DNA of 64,000 nt from Microbacterium marinum (GTDB lineage: Bacteria; Actinomycetota; Actinomycetes; Actinomycetales; Microbacteriaceae): assembly GCF_014204835.1 (NCBI RefSeq), contig NZ_JACHMD010000001.1, positions 1,302,001-1,366,000 of the forward strand, given 5' to 3'. Position numbers and translations under genes: made by a program. Positions 1 to 9,347 of the stretch are shown in pieces; position 1 is the stretch's first letter; each line of letters begins with the position of its first letter. A model generated the notes under the pieces. The model saw only the letters and a program-made list of their open reading frames with translations, did no database searches and was not told the DNA's origin.

Positions 1-4
1 GAGC

Positions 5-901
5 ATGGCCTCCGACATCTTCCCCGCCCGCGGTTTCGCCCTCGAGGGCCAACACTGTCGCGTGCACGTCATCGACGTGACCACCAGCGCCGACCGCATC
101 GTGTTCGAGACCGATGAGATTCTGCTCGAGGCGCCGAACTGGGCTCCGGAGGGGCTGCTGCTGAACGGCGGCGGGCTGCTGTGGGCGTTGGACCCGGACG
201 CCGCAGATCCGGCGCTCGCCGAGGTTCCGTTCCCGACCGTTCCGACCTTGAACAACGATCACGTTCTGGTGCCGGGGAGCAATGACATCCTGCTGTCGGC
301 GAACGACGGTCAGATCTACCGGGCGCCGCGGGGTGGGGGCGAAGCGATACGTCTCACCGACCCGGCAGGCCCTTTCATGCACTTCCTGCACGGGGTCGAC
401 CCGGATGCGACACTCATCGCGTACACGGCGCTGGCTTTCGTAGACGGGGCGGCGCAGCACGGCGGCATCCGTATCGCGAACATCGACGGTTCGATGGATC
501 GTCCGATCACGCCGGGGCAGGTGGCCGACGGCAGCGAATGGTCGCCCGACGGGCAGTGGATCTACCTGAACACGGAGCACTTCTCCGAGGCGCCCGGGCA
601 CGCCCAGATCGCGCGCATGCGCGTCGACGGCACCGAACTCGACCAGCTGACGTTCGATGAGCGGGTGAACTGGTTCCCGCACTTCGCGCCGCACGGCGAG
701 ACGGCCGTGTACCTCAGCTACCCGCCGGGGACCGAGGGGCATCCGGCCGACCTCGAGGTGGAGCTGCGCCTGGTGCGGGGCGGCCAGTGGCGGCATCCCG
801 AGACCGTCGCCACCCTGCCGGGCGGGCAGGGCACGATCAACGTGAACAGCTGGGCGCCCGACGGGTCGCGATTCGCCTACGTTGACTACCCGGTCGGCTG
901 A
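5..901 (+). CDS. TolB-like beta-propeller protein
   Basis: The 298-residue protein is built from WD40-like/TolB-type PD40 repeats. Phrases such as SPDGQWIYLNTE (about residue 175), PHFAPHGETAVYLSY (about 225) and SWAPDGSRFAYVDY (C-terminus) are the usual blade signature of periplasmic TolB and related cytosolic propellers. No signal peptide or membrane segment is visible, so it is probably cytoplasmic or a sugar-metabolism-associated propeller (oligogalacturonide lyase-type folds are alternatives). Only four bases precede the ATG, so the true start could lie outside the window. Substrate unknown. Confidence 0.75.
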   Translation: MASDIFPARGFALEGQHCRVHVIDVTTSADRIVFETDEILLEAPNWAPEGLLLNGGGLLWALDPDAADPALAEVPFPTVPTLNNDHVLVPGSNDILLSANDGQIYRAPRGGGEAIRLTDPAGPFMHFLHGVDPDATLIAYTALAFVDGAAQHGGIRIANIDGSMDRPITPGQVADGSEWSPDGQWIYLNTEHFSEAPGHAQIARMRVDGTELDQLTFDERVNWFPHFAPHGETAVYLSYPPGTEGHPADLEVELRLVRGGQWRHPETVATLPGGQGTINVNSWAPDGSRFAYVDYPVG

Positions 902-916
902 GGTCGCGCCTGCGCC

Positions 917-2047
917 TCAAGCGACTCCCAACACCTGACGCGCGAAGCGCTCGCCGATGAGGCGGTGCGCCTCGGGACTCGGGTGGAGCCGGTCGGGGAG
1001 CGGGTGAACCGCGGCATCCGCTTCGCCATACAGGCCGAGCCCGTCGACGAGGTGCAGATTCGGGTCGTCGCGGTGCGCGTATACGTCGGCAAGGGCGTTG
1101 CGGATGACCTCGAGGGTGAGGCGTCCGCCGGCGGTGTCGCCGGGCGTCCCCGCAGCACCGAAGAGCAGGGTTCCGCTAGCGAACGACTCGGGTTCGATGA
1201 TGCCGGGGCCGGGAGTGTTCCCGTGGATGCCGCACCAGATCGGCGTGATGAGGTGCAGGGGCGTATCGGGGTGGCCGTCGCGGATCGTGTCGAGGAAGCC
1301 GTGGACCGCGGGGACGAACGCGCGCAGCCGCATGGCGTCTGCGTTCACGACGTTGATGCCGAGCGCGACGCTGATGACGTCGGCGGGGGTGTCGCGGATG
1401 ACGCGCGCCATGAACGGGTCGATCTGGGCGCTGCCGCCGACGCCGAGGTTGCGCAGGTCGAGTCCGGCGCGGCGGGCAGCGAGCGAGACCCAGGTGGCGC
1501 TCGGCTGCGTCGCGTTGGAGCCCTGGCTGATCGAGCTGCCGTGGTGCACCCAGCGCGGGCGCTCGGTGGCGTCTGGGGAGGCGGGCGCGTCGGCGCGCAG
1601 CGCGATGAGCTCGATCATCTCGTTGTGCGGCAGCCAGAGCTCGACGAGCTTGTCGCGCGGGTCGAGCCCGTCGACGGTGATGCGCTGCGCGGGTCCGTCG
1701 ACGAGCTGACGGATGCCGGTGGCCGGGTCGGTGTCGAGGGTGTCGCCGCCCTCGAGCTCGACGCTGTCGTGCAGGGCACCGTCGATGCGGACGTCGACGG
1801 GTCCGCGCGGGCGGGAGAGGCCGCGGAGGGTGGCGCGCGTCGAGTGCAGGTCGAGTTCGAGGCGGGATGCTGCGGTTCGTAGGGCGATGCGTGCGCCGGC
1901 GGGCTGCGCCTCAACGCCGAGCAGCTGCGGGTCGGGGAACTGGGTGCGGACCCACGCCGGGAGGCGGTGCGGACGCAAGCCGCGACTCGTGGGTTCGAGC
2001 TCGGCGAGTCCGCGGACGGTCGTGGTGTCGAGGGTGATGTCGATCAT
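917..2047 (-). CDS. SGNH/GDSL-type hydrolase
   Basis: A 376-residue esterase or lipase of the SGNH hydrolase fold. Block I is HHGSSISQG with the likely nucleophile Ser172; the oxyanion Gly lies in GVGGS (about 203-206); the GxN block is GIN at 230-232; the catalytic pair is DRLH, Asp352 and His355. About 160 residues precede the catalytic domain and probably form a beta-sandwich, as in carbohydrate-esterase-like SGNH proteins. The start overlaps the end of the upstream TetR gene by 4 bp (ATGA), so the two are translationally coupled and the regulator probably controls this hydrolase. Actual substrate is not evident. Confidence 0.85.
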   Translation of the reverse strand: MIDITLDTTTVRGLAELEPTSRGLRPHRLPAWVRTQFPDPQLLGVEAQPAGARIALRTAASRLELDLHSTRATLRGLSRPRGPVDVRIDGALHDSVELEGGDTLDTDPATGIRQLVDGPAQRITVDGLDPRDKLVELWLPHNEMIELIALRADAPASPDATERPRWVHHGSSISQGSNATQPSATWVSLAARRAGLDLRNLGVGGSAQIDPFMARVIRDTPADVISVALGINVVNADAMRLRAFVPAVHGFLDTIRDGHPDTPLHLITPIWCGIHGNTPGPGIIEPESFASGTLLFGAAGTPGDTAGGRLTLEVIRNALADVYAHRDDPNLHLVDGLGLYGEADAAVHPLPDRLHPSPEAHRLIGERFARQVLGVA

Positions 2048-2601
2048 GCGGGGTCCTCCGGAGTCCAGGTGCGGAGGGCGCGGTCGAGGGCGTCGAGCGC
2101 GCGGTTCCAGGAGGCGTCGGTGGCCTCGTCGCGGTGGGCGAACGACGTGGCGGATTCGAGGGCGAGGTAGCCGGCGATGGTGGCGCTCGCGAAGCGGACC
2201 GCGTGGACGGTCTCGCCCTCGGGCAGCGCGTAGGCGCCGAGCGATCCGACGACGAGAGCCGAGACGCGGGATGCCATCGGCTCGGTGATCTCGTTGCGCT
2301 CGACCGGCTGCGAGATCATCGCCCAGCGCGCCGGGTGGGCGACGGCGTAGGCGCGCTGCGCGTTCGCGAGGTCGCGGAGGGTGGGGGCGTCGCCGATGGC
2401 GTCGGCGAGCTCGGCGAAGACGGCGGCCTGGACGGCACTTCGTAGCGCAGCGAGGTCGCGGACGTGGGCGTACAAGCTGGCGGTCTGCACGCCGACGCGG
2501 CGGGCGAGCGCCGACATCGAGAGCGCGCCGGGTCCGTCAGTGTCGATGAGGTCGAGCGCCGCCCGGGTGAGGGCATCAGGAGAGAGGTTCGCGCGGGGCA
2601 C
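2044..2601 (-). CDS. TetR/AcrR family transcriptional regulator
   Basis: The 185-residue protein has an N-terminal TetR helix-turn-helix (ALSMSALARRVGVQTASLYAHV, residues about 27-48). The C-terminal ligand domain resembles the WHG-type TetR domain (HPARWAM near residue 90). It is the first gene of a two-gene minus-strand operon and overlaps the SGNH hydrolase by 4 bp, so local autoregulation plus control of the hydrolase is the simplest reading. No ligand can be inferred. Confidence 0.85.
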   Translation of the reverse strand: MPRANLSPDALTRAALDLIDTDGPGALSMSALARRVGVQTASLYAHVRDLAALRSAVQAAVFAELADAIGDAPTLRDLANAQRAYAVAHPARWAMISQPVERNEITEPMASRVSALVVGSLGAYALPEGETVHAVRFASATIAGYLALESATSFAHRDEATDASWNRALDALDRALRTWTPEDPA

Positions 2602-2645
2602 GTTCCGTCAACCTACACCCTTTAGGTTTGAGTTCGCGAATGTGG

Positions 2646-3452
2646 CTAATCGCAGGTCTCGAACACGTAGGCCGCACCCTCCGGCGGGACGAGATCCCGA
2701 TCGCGCAGAACGATGGATGCCGGGGTCTCGGGGTCGGCGCACACCTCGTCCCACGTGCGGGGGAGGTTGTCGGTGTACTCGATGGCGAGGACGTGGTCGC
2801 CGTAGACCTCGGTGTAGGCGGAGCACTCCTCGTAGGCGGCGCACTCCTCGACGACCGCGAAATCGAAGCCGGCTCGGGAGTGGAGGAAAGCGGCATCCTC
2901 AGCGGCATTCTTCTGTCCGGCCGCGAGCCCGACATCGTGCGCCGTGTCGACGAGCAACGTCGCGAGGTCGAGCGCATCGTCTCGGGTGAGGGTGCCGTCG
3001 GTGCGCGTGTAGGTGTCGAGGTTGTCGAACTCGACGGCGTCGAACCCGTCGGATGCGCAGTCGCGGATCCAGGGCCCGACGATAGCCGCGATCTCGTCCG
3101 CCTTGCGGGTGTCGAGGATGACCTCGTCCGGCCAGTCCGGGTCGATGACCGGCTCGCCGTCGTCGTCGCGGAGCAGGAGGTCGTCCGGCCAGGCGTCGAG
3201 TTCGCCCGGCTGCGTCTGGAATCCGTTGACATAACAAACGGAGTACACGTCGTCGACGGATGCCGCGGCCCGGTCGCGAGCGACGATCTCGACGCCCGCG
3301 GGCGGGTCGTAGGCGCCGCCGAGTTGGTAGTCGAGCTGGGCTCCGGCGGGCGGACGCTGGGGTCCGGCGGGCGGGTCGTAGATGGTCTGTGTGCAGCCCG
3401 TGAGGAGGAGTGCGACGACGCCGAGGAAGGGCAGTGCGCGTCGGACGGTCAT
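2646..3452 (-). CDS. GH114-like lipoprotein (endo-alpha-1,4-polygalactosaminidase family)
   Basis: A 268-residue secreted lipoprotein: a short charged N-region, a hydrophobic core and the lipobox LLTGC with lipidated Cys20. The mature part matches the GH114/TM1410-like barrel: an opening YQLGGAYDPPAGVEIVARD segment, a CYVNG strand, DCASDGFDAVEFDN (catalytic acidic residues expected on this strand), AAGQKNA, and FAVVEEC. Family members cleave alpha-1,4-linked polygalactosamine, and many actinobacterial homologues are uncharacterised. Monocistronic; the tRNA lies about 50 bp beyond its start on the other strand. Confidence 0.8.
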   Translation of the reverse strand: MTVRRALPFLGVVALLLTGCTQTIYDPPAGPQRPPAGAQLDYQLGGAYDPPAGVEIVARDRAAASVDDVYSVCYVNGFQTQPGELDAWPDDLLLRDDDGEPVIDPDWPDEVILDTRKADEIAAIVGPWIRDCASDGFDAVEFDNLDTYTRTDGTLTRDDALDLATLLVDTAHDVGLAAGQKNAAEDAAFLHSRAGFDFAVVEECAAYEECSAYTEVYGDHVLAIEYTDNLPRTWDEVCADPETPASIVLRDRDLVPPEGAAYVFETCD

Positions 3453-3498
3453 GTCGCGAACCTACCCGACACGACGGGTCGGTAGACTCGACGGGCCA

Positions 3499-3571
3499 GC
3501 CTCTGTAGCTCAATGGAAGAGCAGTTCCGTCCTAAGGAAACGGTTGGGGGTTCGAGTCCCTCCAGGGGCAC
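3499..3571 (+). tRNA. tRNA-Arg (anticodon CCT)
   Basis: A full cloverleaf can be folded: acceptor GCCTCTG (3499-3505) pairs with CAGGGGC (3563-3569); the D stem is GCTC/GAGC; the anticodon loop is GTCCTAA with CCT at 3531-3533; the T arm is GGGGG-TTCGAGT-CCCTC (3546-3562). The anticodon stem has one terminal G-A mismatch. The discriminator is A3570, followed by CC but not a complete CCA. No integrase gene or duplicated 3-prime end was seen next to it. Confidence 0.95.
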
Positions 3572-3688
3572 CGTTGCGTTCGGGGCTCTGGTTGCATGTC
3601 GTCGCCCGGAGTCGACCGCTCACCCTCGACGGCGAGGCGGCATCCGTTTAACCTGAGGCCACACGGATGCCGAACGGAGGAGGCGAGC

Positions 3689-3961
3689 ATGGTCGACGTA
3701 TTGCGCCTCGTCCTCGAGGTCTTGGGACTCGTCGTCGCCGTCGACCCGTCGATGGGCGGCTCCGCCTTTGCCGTCGCGGTGCTGGCGCTGGCTGCTCTCA
3801 CGGTCGCGCTACTCGCGACCGCCGCGCACGCGAGCACGCGCGGAGCGGCGCCGCATCCCACCCGCCGCATCGAACTCGCGGCGCCGCTCGCCCAAAGCGA
3901 TCCCGATGCGCCGGGACACATCCGCCGTCGCGGGCCCAGTCAGGTGACTGCGGCCGCGTAG
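3689..3961 (+). CDS. small membrane protein preceding yidC-like gene
   Basis: A 90-residue protein starting at the ATG that follows a strong GGAGGAGGCG ribosome site; the in-frame codons upstream have no such support. Residues 1-45 contain two hydrophobic segments (LRLVLEVLGLVVAV and [21 protein letters not shown]). The C-terminal half is basic and Pro-rich and probably cytoplasmic. It lies 84 bp upstream of the YidC/Oxa1 gene on the same strand. It resembles the DUF6412 small proteins often found in that position in Microbacterium; that family assignment is from memory, not a search. Confidence 0.6.
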   Translation: MVDVLRLVLEVLGLVVAVDPSMGGSAFAVAVLALAALTVALLATAAHASTRGAAPHPTRRIELAAPLAQSDPDAPGHIRRRGPSQVTAAA

Positions 3962-4045
3962 CGTCGAACCGTCCGGGCACTCCGTGCCCCGGCATCCGTT
4001 CGCGGCCGATCAGCCGACCCTGATCGCTCCGACGAACGGAACCCC

Positions 4046-4759
4046 GTGGACATCACCACCCTGCCTGTCATCTCCACCCTGATCGACCTCACCTCGCGCG
4101 GCCTGCTCGCCCTGACCTCGCTGCTCACCCCGTGGACGGGAGCGCTCGCCGGCGCGCTCGCCATCGTGCTCGTGACCCTCGTGGTGCGGGCGGCGCTCAT
4201 CCCCGCCGGCATCGCGCAAGCCAAGGCCGGCCTGGCGCGCAGCCGGCTCGCGTCGCGCTTGCGGGAACTCCAAACCCGCTATCGCGGTGACCGGGAACGC
4301 CTGCAGCGCGAGACCATGGAGCTTTACCGCTCCGAGAAGGTGTCGCCGTTCGCCGGCTGCCTGCCGATTCTCATCCAGGCGCCGATCGTCGGCCTGCTGT
4401 ACTCCGTGTTCCTCCACGCGAGCATCGCCGGGCACGCCAACGAGCTGCTGTCGCAGACGCTGCTCGGCGTTCCGCTCGGGACGAGCCTGCTGCACGCCGT
4501 CTCGACAGGGACGGCGGACGTGGTGACCTGGCTGGTGATCGGATGCCTGGTGCTGGTGATCGCGGCGGTGGGGGAGATCACGCGCCGGGCGTTCCGGATC
4601 GAGTCGGCGGAGGGGATGCCGGTGGGCGTGCTGGGAGCCCTGCAGTTCGCCACCGCGGTCGTCGCGGTGTTCGTGCCGCTCGCGGCGGGGGTGTACCTGC
4701 TGACGACCGTGACGTGGACCCTGGGGCAGCGGGTGGTGTTGCGGCGGGTCTACGGATGA
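4046..4759 (+). CDS. YidC/Oxa1/Alb3-family membrane protein insertase (accessory paralogue)
   Basis: A 237-residue polytopic protein starting at GTG. It shows the Oxa1 core: a first transmembrane segment (about 30-52), a cytoplasmic basic coiled loop with RELQTRYRGDRERLQRETMELY (about 70-92), the FAGCLPILIQAPIVGLLYSV segment (about 100-120) and further membrane helices to the C-terminus. The family inserts membrane proteins with or without SecYEG. It is short compared with essential actinobacterial YidC and is not beside rpmH/rnpA, so it is read as an accessory copy paired with the small membrane protein upstream. SD is weak (ACGGAAC). Confidence 0.8.
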   Translation: MDITTLPVISTLIDLTSRGLLALTSLLTPWTGALAGALAIVLVTLVVRAALIPAGIAQAKAGLARSRLASRLRELQTRYRGDRERLQRETMELYRSEKVSPFAGCLPILIQAPIVGLLYSVFLHASIAGHANELLSQTLLGVPLGTSLLHAVSTGTADVVTWLVIGCLVLVIAAVGEITRRAFRIESAEGMPVGVLGALQFATAVVAVFVPLAAGVYLLTTVTWTLGQRVVLRRVYG

Positions 4760-4803
4760 GCCGAGCTCGGGCCGTCACGACCGAACCAGCGCAGACGCAC
4801 CGG

Positions 4804-5427
4804 CTACTCAGAGGCCCAGCCCGTGACGATGATGTTGCACTCCGCCCGCTTCTCGGCGAGGTCGACGAGGTCTCGTTCGAAGTTCGCGACCTGCGGGTCG
4901 AGGTGGTCGTCCGCGGTCCGATGCCTGGCCAAGAGGTCGAGATTGGCTCGCGCCGTGTGGTTCGTGCCCTCCAGTGCCGCCCGCAGAGCCTCCACCGCGA
5001 CGCGCAGATCCGGCTCGACGTGCGGGTTGCCGATGTCGGCCAGCAAGCGGACCTCCTCAAGAAGGGATGTCGCGATCCGGCCGACGTCCAGGGCCGACGC
5101 GACGGCATCGACCGTCGCCTCGCGGACCGCCCGCTCGCGGTCGATTCCCTGGTCCATCGCGAGAGCCGCACCGAAAGTCGCGGACCGGACGCCGTCCTCC
5201 TCGGCGGCCCTCATCGCCAGGCCCCGCTTGTCACTGAGTCGCTGCTCAGCCTGTCGAGCCTCGAGGTCGTGTGCGGTGTAGGCCGCCACCATTCCGAGCA
5301 GTCCCGCGGCGATGCCCGTCATCACGCCACAGGCGGCGCCTCCGCCCGGCGCGCCCTTCGCCTGGGCGAGACGGTCCACCCATTCGGCGAGCGGCGTCTC
5401 TGCAGGGTCGATGTCATCGCTGGGCAT
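4804..5427 (-). CDS. cyclodeaminase/cyclohydrolase family protein (FTCD_C-like)
   Basis: The 207-residue all-helical protein begins PLAEWVDRLAQAKGAPGGGAACG, the Gly-rich opening helix of the formiminotransferase-cyclodeaminase C-terminal domain. The rest has the expected helices (GMVAAYTAHDLEARQAEQ, VDAVASALDVGRIATSLLEEV). Family members act on 5-formimino-THF or methenyl-THF in one-carbon metabolism. No formiminotransferase domain is present, so this is the stand-alone type. It converges with the yidC-like gene and is not part of an obvious operon. Confidence 0.8.
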   Translation of the reverse strand: MPSDDIDPAETPLAEWVDRLAQAKGAPGGGAACGVMTGIAAGLLGMVAAYTAHDLEARQAEQRLSDKRGLAMRAAEEDGVRSATFGAALAMDQGIDRERAVREATVDAVASALDVGRIATSLLEEVRLLADIGNPHVEPDLRVAVEALRAALEGTNHTARANLDLLARHRTADDHLDPQVANFERDLVDLAEKRAECNIIVTGWASE

Positions 5428-5553
5428 GCGACGACGCTACCCGCAGCGACTCCCGGCGACGAAGCGGGCGGGATGACGGCCCGCGAGGATACGGCCACGG
5501 TCGCCCGCTGCAACCCTTGCAGGTGAAGAGACACCGTGCTTTACCGTGACACC

Positions 5554-7914
5554 ATGACCCGCTCCCTGCCCTTCGACGTCGCGCCCTGGAGCATCGGCCT
5601 CAGCGGCGTCGACGTCGACCGCCTGTCGCACCGCGAATCCGTCTTCGCCCTCTCCAACGGGCACATCGGCTGGCGGGGGCTGCTCGACGAGGGGGAGCCC
5701 CACGGCGTTCCGGGCAGCTACCTCAACGGCGTCTTCGAGGAGCACCCGATGCCCTACGCCGAGGACGGCTACGGCTACCCCGAGTCCGGGCAGAGCGTCA
5801 TCAACGTGCCCAACGGCCAGGTCATCCGCCTCACCGTTGACGACGAACCCCTCGACATCCGCGAAGGCACTTTCCACGACCACGAACAGCACCTCGACTT
5901 CCGAGCCGGCGCCCTGGAACGCACGCTCACCTGGACCCCGCCCGCCGGCGGCACCGTCCGCATCCGTTCGACCCGCCTCGTCTCGCTCGCTCACCGCTCC
6001 GTCGCCGCCGTCCGGTACGAGGTCGAAGCCCTCTACGACCCGGTCACGATCACCCTTCAGTCCGAGCTCGTCGCCAACGAACCCCTGCCCGAGCCGCACC
6101 CCGACCCGCGCGTGCAGGACATCCTCGAGACCCCGCTTCGCAGCGCAGGCAGCTTCGTCTTCGACAGCGCTGCGACCCTCGTCCACGAGACTCGCAACAG
6201 CGGGATCGGCGTCGCCGTCAGCATGGACCACCTGGTGTCGGGCGCGGCCGCCGAGGTGCGCACCGCGGCATCCGACGACCTCGCCCGCACCACCATCCGC
6301 GCACGCCTCGCACCCGGCGAACGTCTCGAGGTCGTCAAGATCGTCGGGCACGCATGGGCTACCGGACTCTCGGCGCCCGCGCTGCGCGACCGCGCCGAAG
6401 CCGCCGTCGCCGACGCGATGCGGGACGGCTGGAGCGGCCTCGTCGCCGCCCAGCGCGAACGCCTCGACGACTTCTGGACCTGCGCCGACGTCCGCGTCGA
6501 CGGGCAGCCCCGCCTGCAGCAGGCAGTGCGATTCGCGCTGTTCTCGGTGTTCCAGGCCGCCGCGCGCGCCGAGCAGCGCTCCGTCCCCGGCAAGGGGCTG
6601 ACCGGCGCCGGCTACGCGGGCCACGTCTTCTGGGACGTCGAGGCCTACGTCCTGCCCGTCCTCACGGCGACCGCACCGGATGCCGCGAGGGAAGCCCTCC
6701 GCTGGCGCCACGCCACCCTCGACCACGCCCGCGATCGCGCGCGCCAGCTGCACCTGCGCGGAGCGGCGTTCGCCTGGCGCACCATCGACGGACGCGAGTC
6801 GTCGGGATACTGGCCCGCCAGCACCGCCGCCTTCCACATCAATGCCGACATTGCCGCCGCCGTCGTCCACTACGTCCGCGCGACCGGGGACGTCGACTTC
6901 GAACGCGACGCCGGCTTCGAGATCCTCGTCGAGACCGCCCGCCTCTGGCAGTCCCTCGGCCGCACCGACGCCGACGGTCACTTCCACATCGACGGCGTCA
7001 CCGGCCCCGACGAGTACACCGCCCTTTACGACGACAACGTCTTCACCAACTTGATGGCCCGGGCGAACCTCGAAGCCGCCGCGGATTCCGCGCGTCGGCA
7101 TCCGGATCTCGCCCGTGCTCTCGGGGTCGACGACGCCGAGATCGGCGTGTGGGTGCGTACGGCCGGCGCGATGCACGTGCCGTACGACGAGGAACGCGGC
7201 GTTCACCCGCAGGCAGCCCGGTTCACCGAGCTGGAACGGTGGGACTTCGAGGCCGAAACCCCCGGCGACGAGCTGCTGCAGGAGCGCTACCCGTACGTGC
7301 AGCTCTACCGCAAACAGGTGCTCAAGCAGGCGGACCTCGTGCTCGCACTGTTCTTCTGCACCGACGCGTTCACGGCAGACGAGAAGGCGCGGGCGTTCCG
7401 CTACTACGAGGCGCTGACCGTGCGCGACTCGTCGCTGTCGGCGGCGATCCAGGCGGTGGTCGCCGCCGAGGTCGGGCACCTCGGGCTCGCGGCCGACTAC
7501 CTCGCCGAAGCCGCGACCATCGACCTCGACGACCTGCACGGCAACGCCGAGGACGGCCTGCACATCGCTTCCCTCGGCGGTATCTGGACGGCGCTCGTTG
7601 CCGGCTTCGGCGGCATGCGCGACACAGACGACGGCCTGCGGTTCGCCCCTCGTCTGCCGGAACAGCTGACAGGGCTCGCGTTCGGCATCCGCTGGCAGGG
7701 GCGCACCCTGCATCTCGAGATCGCGCCGGATGCCACGACCTACCGCATCAGCGCCGGCGCGCCGCTGACGATCCGGCACTTCGGCGAGCCCGTGGAGCTG
7801 ACGTCAGGTGCGGACGTAACGATGCCGACACCGCCGCTGCCGGACCCGGGGGAGCACCCGACCCAGCCGAAGGGCCGCGAGCCGCGGCCCTTCGCGGAGG
7901 CGCTTGCGGAGTGA
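5554..7914 (+). CDS. Glycoside hydrolase family 65 protein (maltose/trehalose/kojibiose-type phosphorylase)
   Basis: Using the ATG at 5554 the protein is 786 residues, the normal GH65 length, and the general-acid Glu of GVTGPDEYT falls at residue 487, the number known for Lactobacillus brevis maltose phosphorylase. An in-frame GTG at 5536 is an alternative start. The N-terminal beta-sandwich (ESVFALSNGHIGWRG), the linker and the (alpha/alpha)6 barrel (GHVFWDVEAYVLPVL; RYPYVQLYRKQVLKQADLV) are all present. These enzymes phosphorolyse alpha-glucosidic disaccharides to beta-glucose-1-phosphate. The usual beta-phosphoglucomutase neighbour is absent, so which disaccharide is used cannot be read. 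Confidence 0.9.
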   Translation: MTRSLPFDVAPWSIGLSGVDVDRLSHRESVFALSNGHIGWRGLLDEGEPHGVPGSYLNGVFEEHPMPYAEDGYGYPESGQSVINVPNGQVIRLTVDDEPLDIREGTFHDHEQHLDFRAGALERTLTWTPPAGGTVRIRSTRLVSLAHRSVAAVRYEVEALYDPVTITLQSELVANEPLPEPHPDPRVQDILETPLRSAGSFVFDSAATLVHETRNSGIGVAVSMDHLVSGAAAEVRTAASDDLARTTIRARLAPGERLEVVKIVGHAWATGLSAPALRDRAEAAVADAMRDGWSGLVAAQRERLDDFWTCADVRVDGQPRLQQAVRFALFSVFQAAARAEQRSVPGKGLTGAGYAGHVFWDVEAYVLPVLTATAPDAAREALRWRHATLDHARDRARQLHLRGAAFAWRTIDGRESSGYWPASTAAFHINADIAAAVVHYVRATGDVDFERDAGFEILVETARLWQSLGRTDADGHFHIDGVTGPDEYTALYDDNVFTNLMARANLEAAADSARRHPDLARALGVDDAEIGVWVRTAGAMHVPYDEERGVHPQAARFTELERWDFEAETPGDELLQERYPYVQLYRKQVLKQADLVLALFFCTDAFTADEKARAFRYYEALTVRDSSLSAAIQAVVAAEVGHLGLAADYLAEAATIDLDDLHGNAEDGLHIASLGGIWTALVAGFGGMRDTDDGLRFAPRLPEQLTGLAFGIRWQGRTLHLEIAPDATTYRISAGAPLTIRHFGEPVELTSGADVTMPTPPLPDPGEHPTQPKGREPRPFAEALAE

Positions 7915-7999
7915 TGCTCGCCTGACCCATCCCGCATCCGCTCGGCGGTCCCACACGCGAGCCGGCCCCGCGGCGCCGCGGCGGTGGCACGCTGGAAGT

Positions 8000-8905
8000 G
8001 TGACGTCCGGACCACCCTCTCCGCCCGTGACTCGGTTGCGGGGCCGCCTGCTCACCGCGCTCGCCGGTGACCCGACCGGTATGGCGCCGTACGTCCGTGC
8101 GCTCGCCGACGGTGATGACGCCGGATATTTCGCGGAGGACGGCCCCGCGTGGACGGTGCACGGCGGCATGGGCACCCTGGTCGCCGGCATCCGTGCCCTT
8201 CTCCTGCAAGCGCTCCATCCCGGGGCCCTCGCCGGCGTGCACGACTGGTCCCGATATCGCGACGACCCGATCGGGCGCCTCACCGGCACCGTCCGCTGGG
8301 TCATCACGCTCACCTACGGTTCGACGACGCAGGCGGACGCTGAGACCGCCCGCGTCAGCCGATTCCACCGTCGCGTGCAGGGGGAGTACGTCGCGGGAGA
8401 CGGCTCCGGGCGCACATACACCGCCGAGGCAGCCGACCTCGTGCGCTGGGTGCACCTCGCTTTCACAGACGCGTTCCTGCGGAGCCACCAGGCTTACGGC
8501 CGCGCCATCCCCGGCGGGCCGGACGCGTATGTCGCCGACTGGGGCACCGCCGGGCGGCTCATGCGCGTGCCCGATCCGCCGCTCACCGAGGCGGACCTCC
8601 GCGCGGAGATAGATGGCTTCCTCGACCGCGGCGAGCTGCGCCGGGACGAGCGCGTCGACGACGTCGTGCGGTTCCTCAAGAAGCCCCCGTTCACCGGGAT
8701 GATGGGCGTCGCCTACCGCGTCCTCTTCGCCGCGGCGGTCGCGACCTTCCCGCCGCGCATCCGACGCGTGCTGGGCCTGCGCCGCTCGTGGCTGCCGGTG
8801 AAGACGGCGACCCGGCTGATCCTGCGCGTGACCGAGCGTGCGCTGGGGTCAGGGCCGCGGACGCAGGATATGGCGCGGTTGCGCCTGCGACGCCTCGGGT
8901 TGTAG
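8000..8905 (+). CDS. Oxygenase MpaB family (DUF2236) protein
   Basis: A 301-residue protein starting at GTG 8000; upstream in-frame codons are low-quality Arg/Pro-rich sequence. Recognisable segments are GGMGTLVAGIRALLLQALHPGALAGVHDWSRY (split here only by family memory, about 55-85), YGSTTQADAETARVSRFH and LVRWVHLAFTDAFLRS. This is the ER-bound oxygenase/MpaB-prime/latex-clearing-protein fold, which binds heme through conserved His residues in helices of this type. Substrate in Microbacteria is unknown; these proteins are common and soluble or peripheral. 35 bp upstream of a small membrane protein on the same strand. Confidence 0.8.
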   Translation: MTSGPPSPPVTRLRGRLLTALAGDPTGMAPYVRALADGDDAGYFAEDGPAWTVHGGMGTLVAGIRALLLQALHPGALAGVHDWSRYRDDPIGRLTGTVRWVITLTYGSTTQADAETARVSRFHRRVQGEYVAGDGSGRTYTAEAADLVRWVHLAFTDAFLRSHQAYGRAIPGGPDAYVADWGTAGRLMRVPDPPLTEADLRAEIDGFLDRGELRRDERVDDVVRFLKKPPFTGMMGVAYRVLFAAAVATFPPRIRRVLGLRRSWLPVKTATRLILRVTERALGSGPRTQDMARLRLRRLGL

Positions 8906-8939
8906 CGCCGGCGTACGACCGTCCCGCTAGCCTGAGCGC

Positions 8940-9347
8940 GTGCCCTTCGCCTTCGCGCTCACCGTCGTGCTCGCTCTGATCGCGGTCTTTCAAGTCGCCC
9001 TCGCCCTGGGCGCTCCGCTCGGACACTTCGCGTGGGGCGGTCAGCACCGCGTCCTGCCCGCGCGCCTCCGCATCGGCAGCCTCGTGTCGATCCTTATCTA
9101 TGCGCTCATCGCCCTCCTGGCATGGGACCGCGTCCGCGCCATCGACCTGCTTCCGAACGGTGTCCCTGAGGTCGGGATGTGGGTCGTCTTCGCGTACTTC
9201 GTGCTCGGCATCTTCATGAACGCCATCTCGCGCAGCACACCCGAGCGGTTCACGATGGTCCCGGTCACGCTCGTGCTCTCGGTGCTCTCGTTCCTCATCG
9301 CGATGGGATTCGGCGAACTGGCGACGGCTGCCGGCGACCCGAACTGA
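8940..9347 (+). CDS. small integral membrane protein
   Basis: A 135-residue protein from GTG with four hydrophobic segments (about residues 3-25, 45-65, 80-100, 108-128). Characteristic short motifs are ALGAPLGHFAWGG after helix 1, and ARLRIGSLVSIL. It looks like the conserved actinobacterial integral membrane proteins of about 130 residues with a GxxxGxxxWGG loop. It follows the MpaB-type gene by 35 bp and could be co-transcribed. No function is known to me. Confidence 0.7.
   Translation: MPFAFALTVVLALIAVFQVALALGAPLGHFAWGGQHRVLPARLRIGSLVSILIYALIALLAWDRVRAIDLLPNGVPEVGMWVVFAYFVLGIFMNAISRSTPERFTMVPVTLVLSVLSFLIAMGFGELATAAGDPN

Noticed and set aside
5437..7779. 780-codon open frame antisense to the GH65 gene
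   Set aside because: Val/Gly/Asp-rich shadow of a high-GC gene; the plus-strand GH65 family match is unambiguous.
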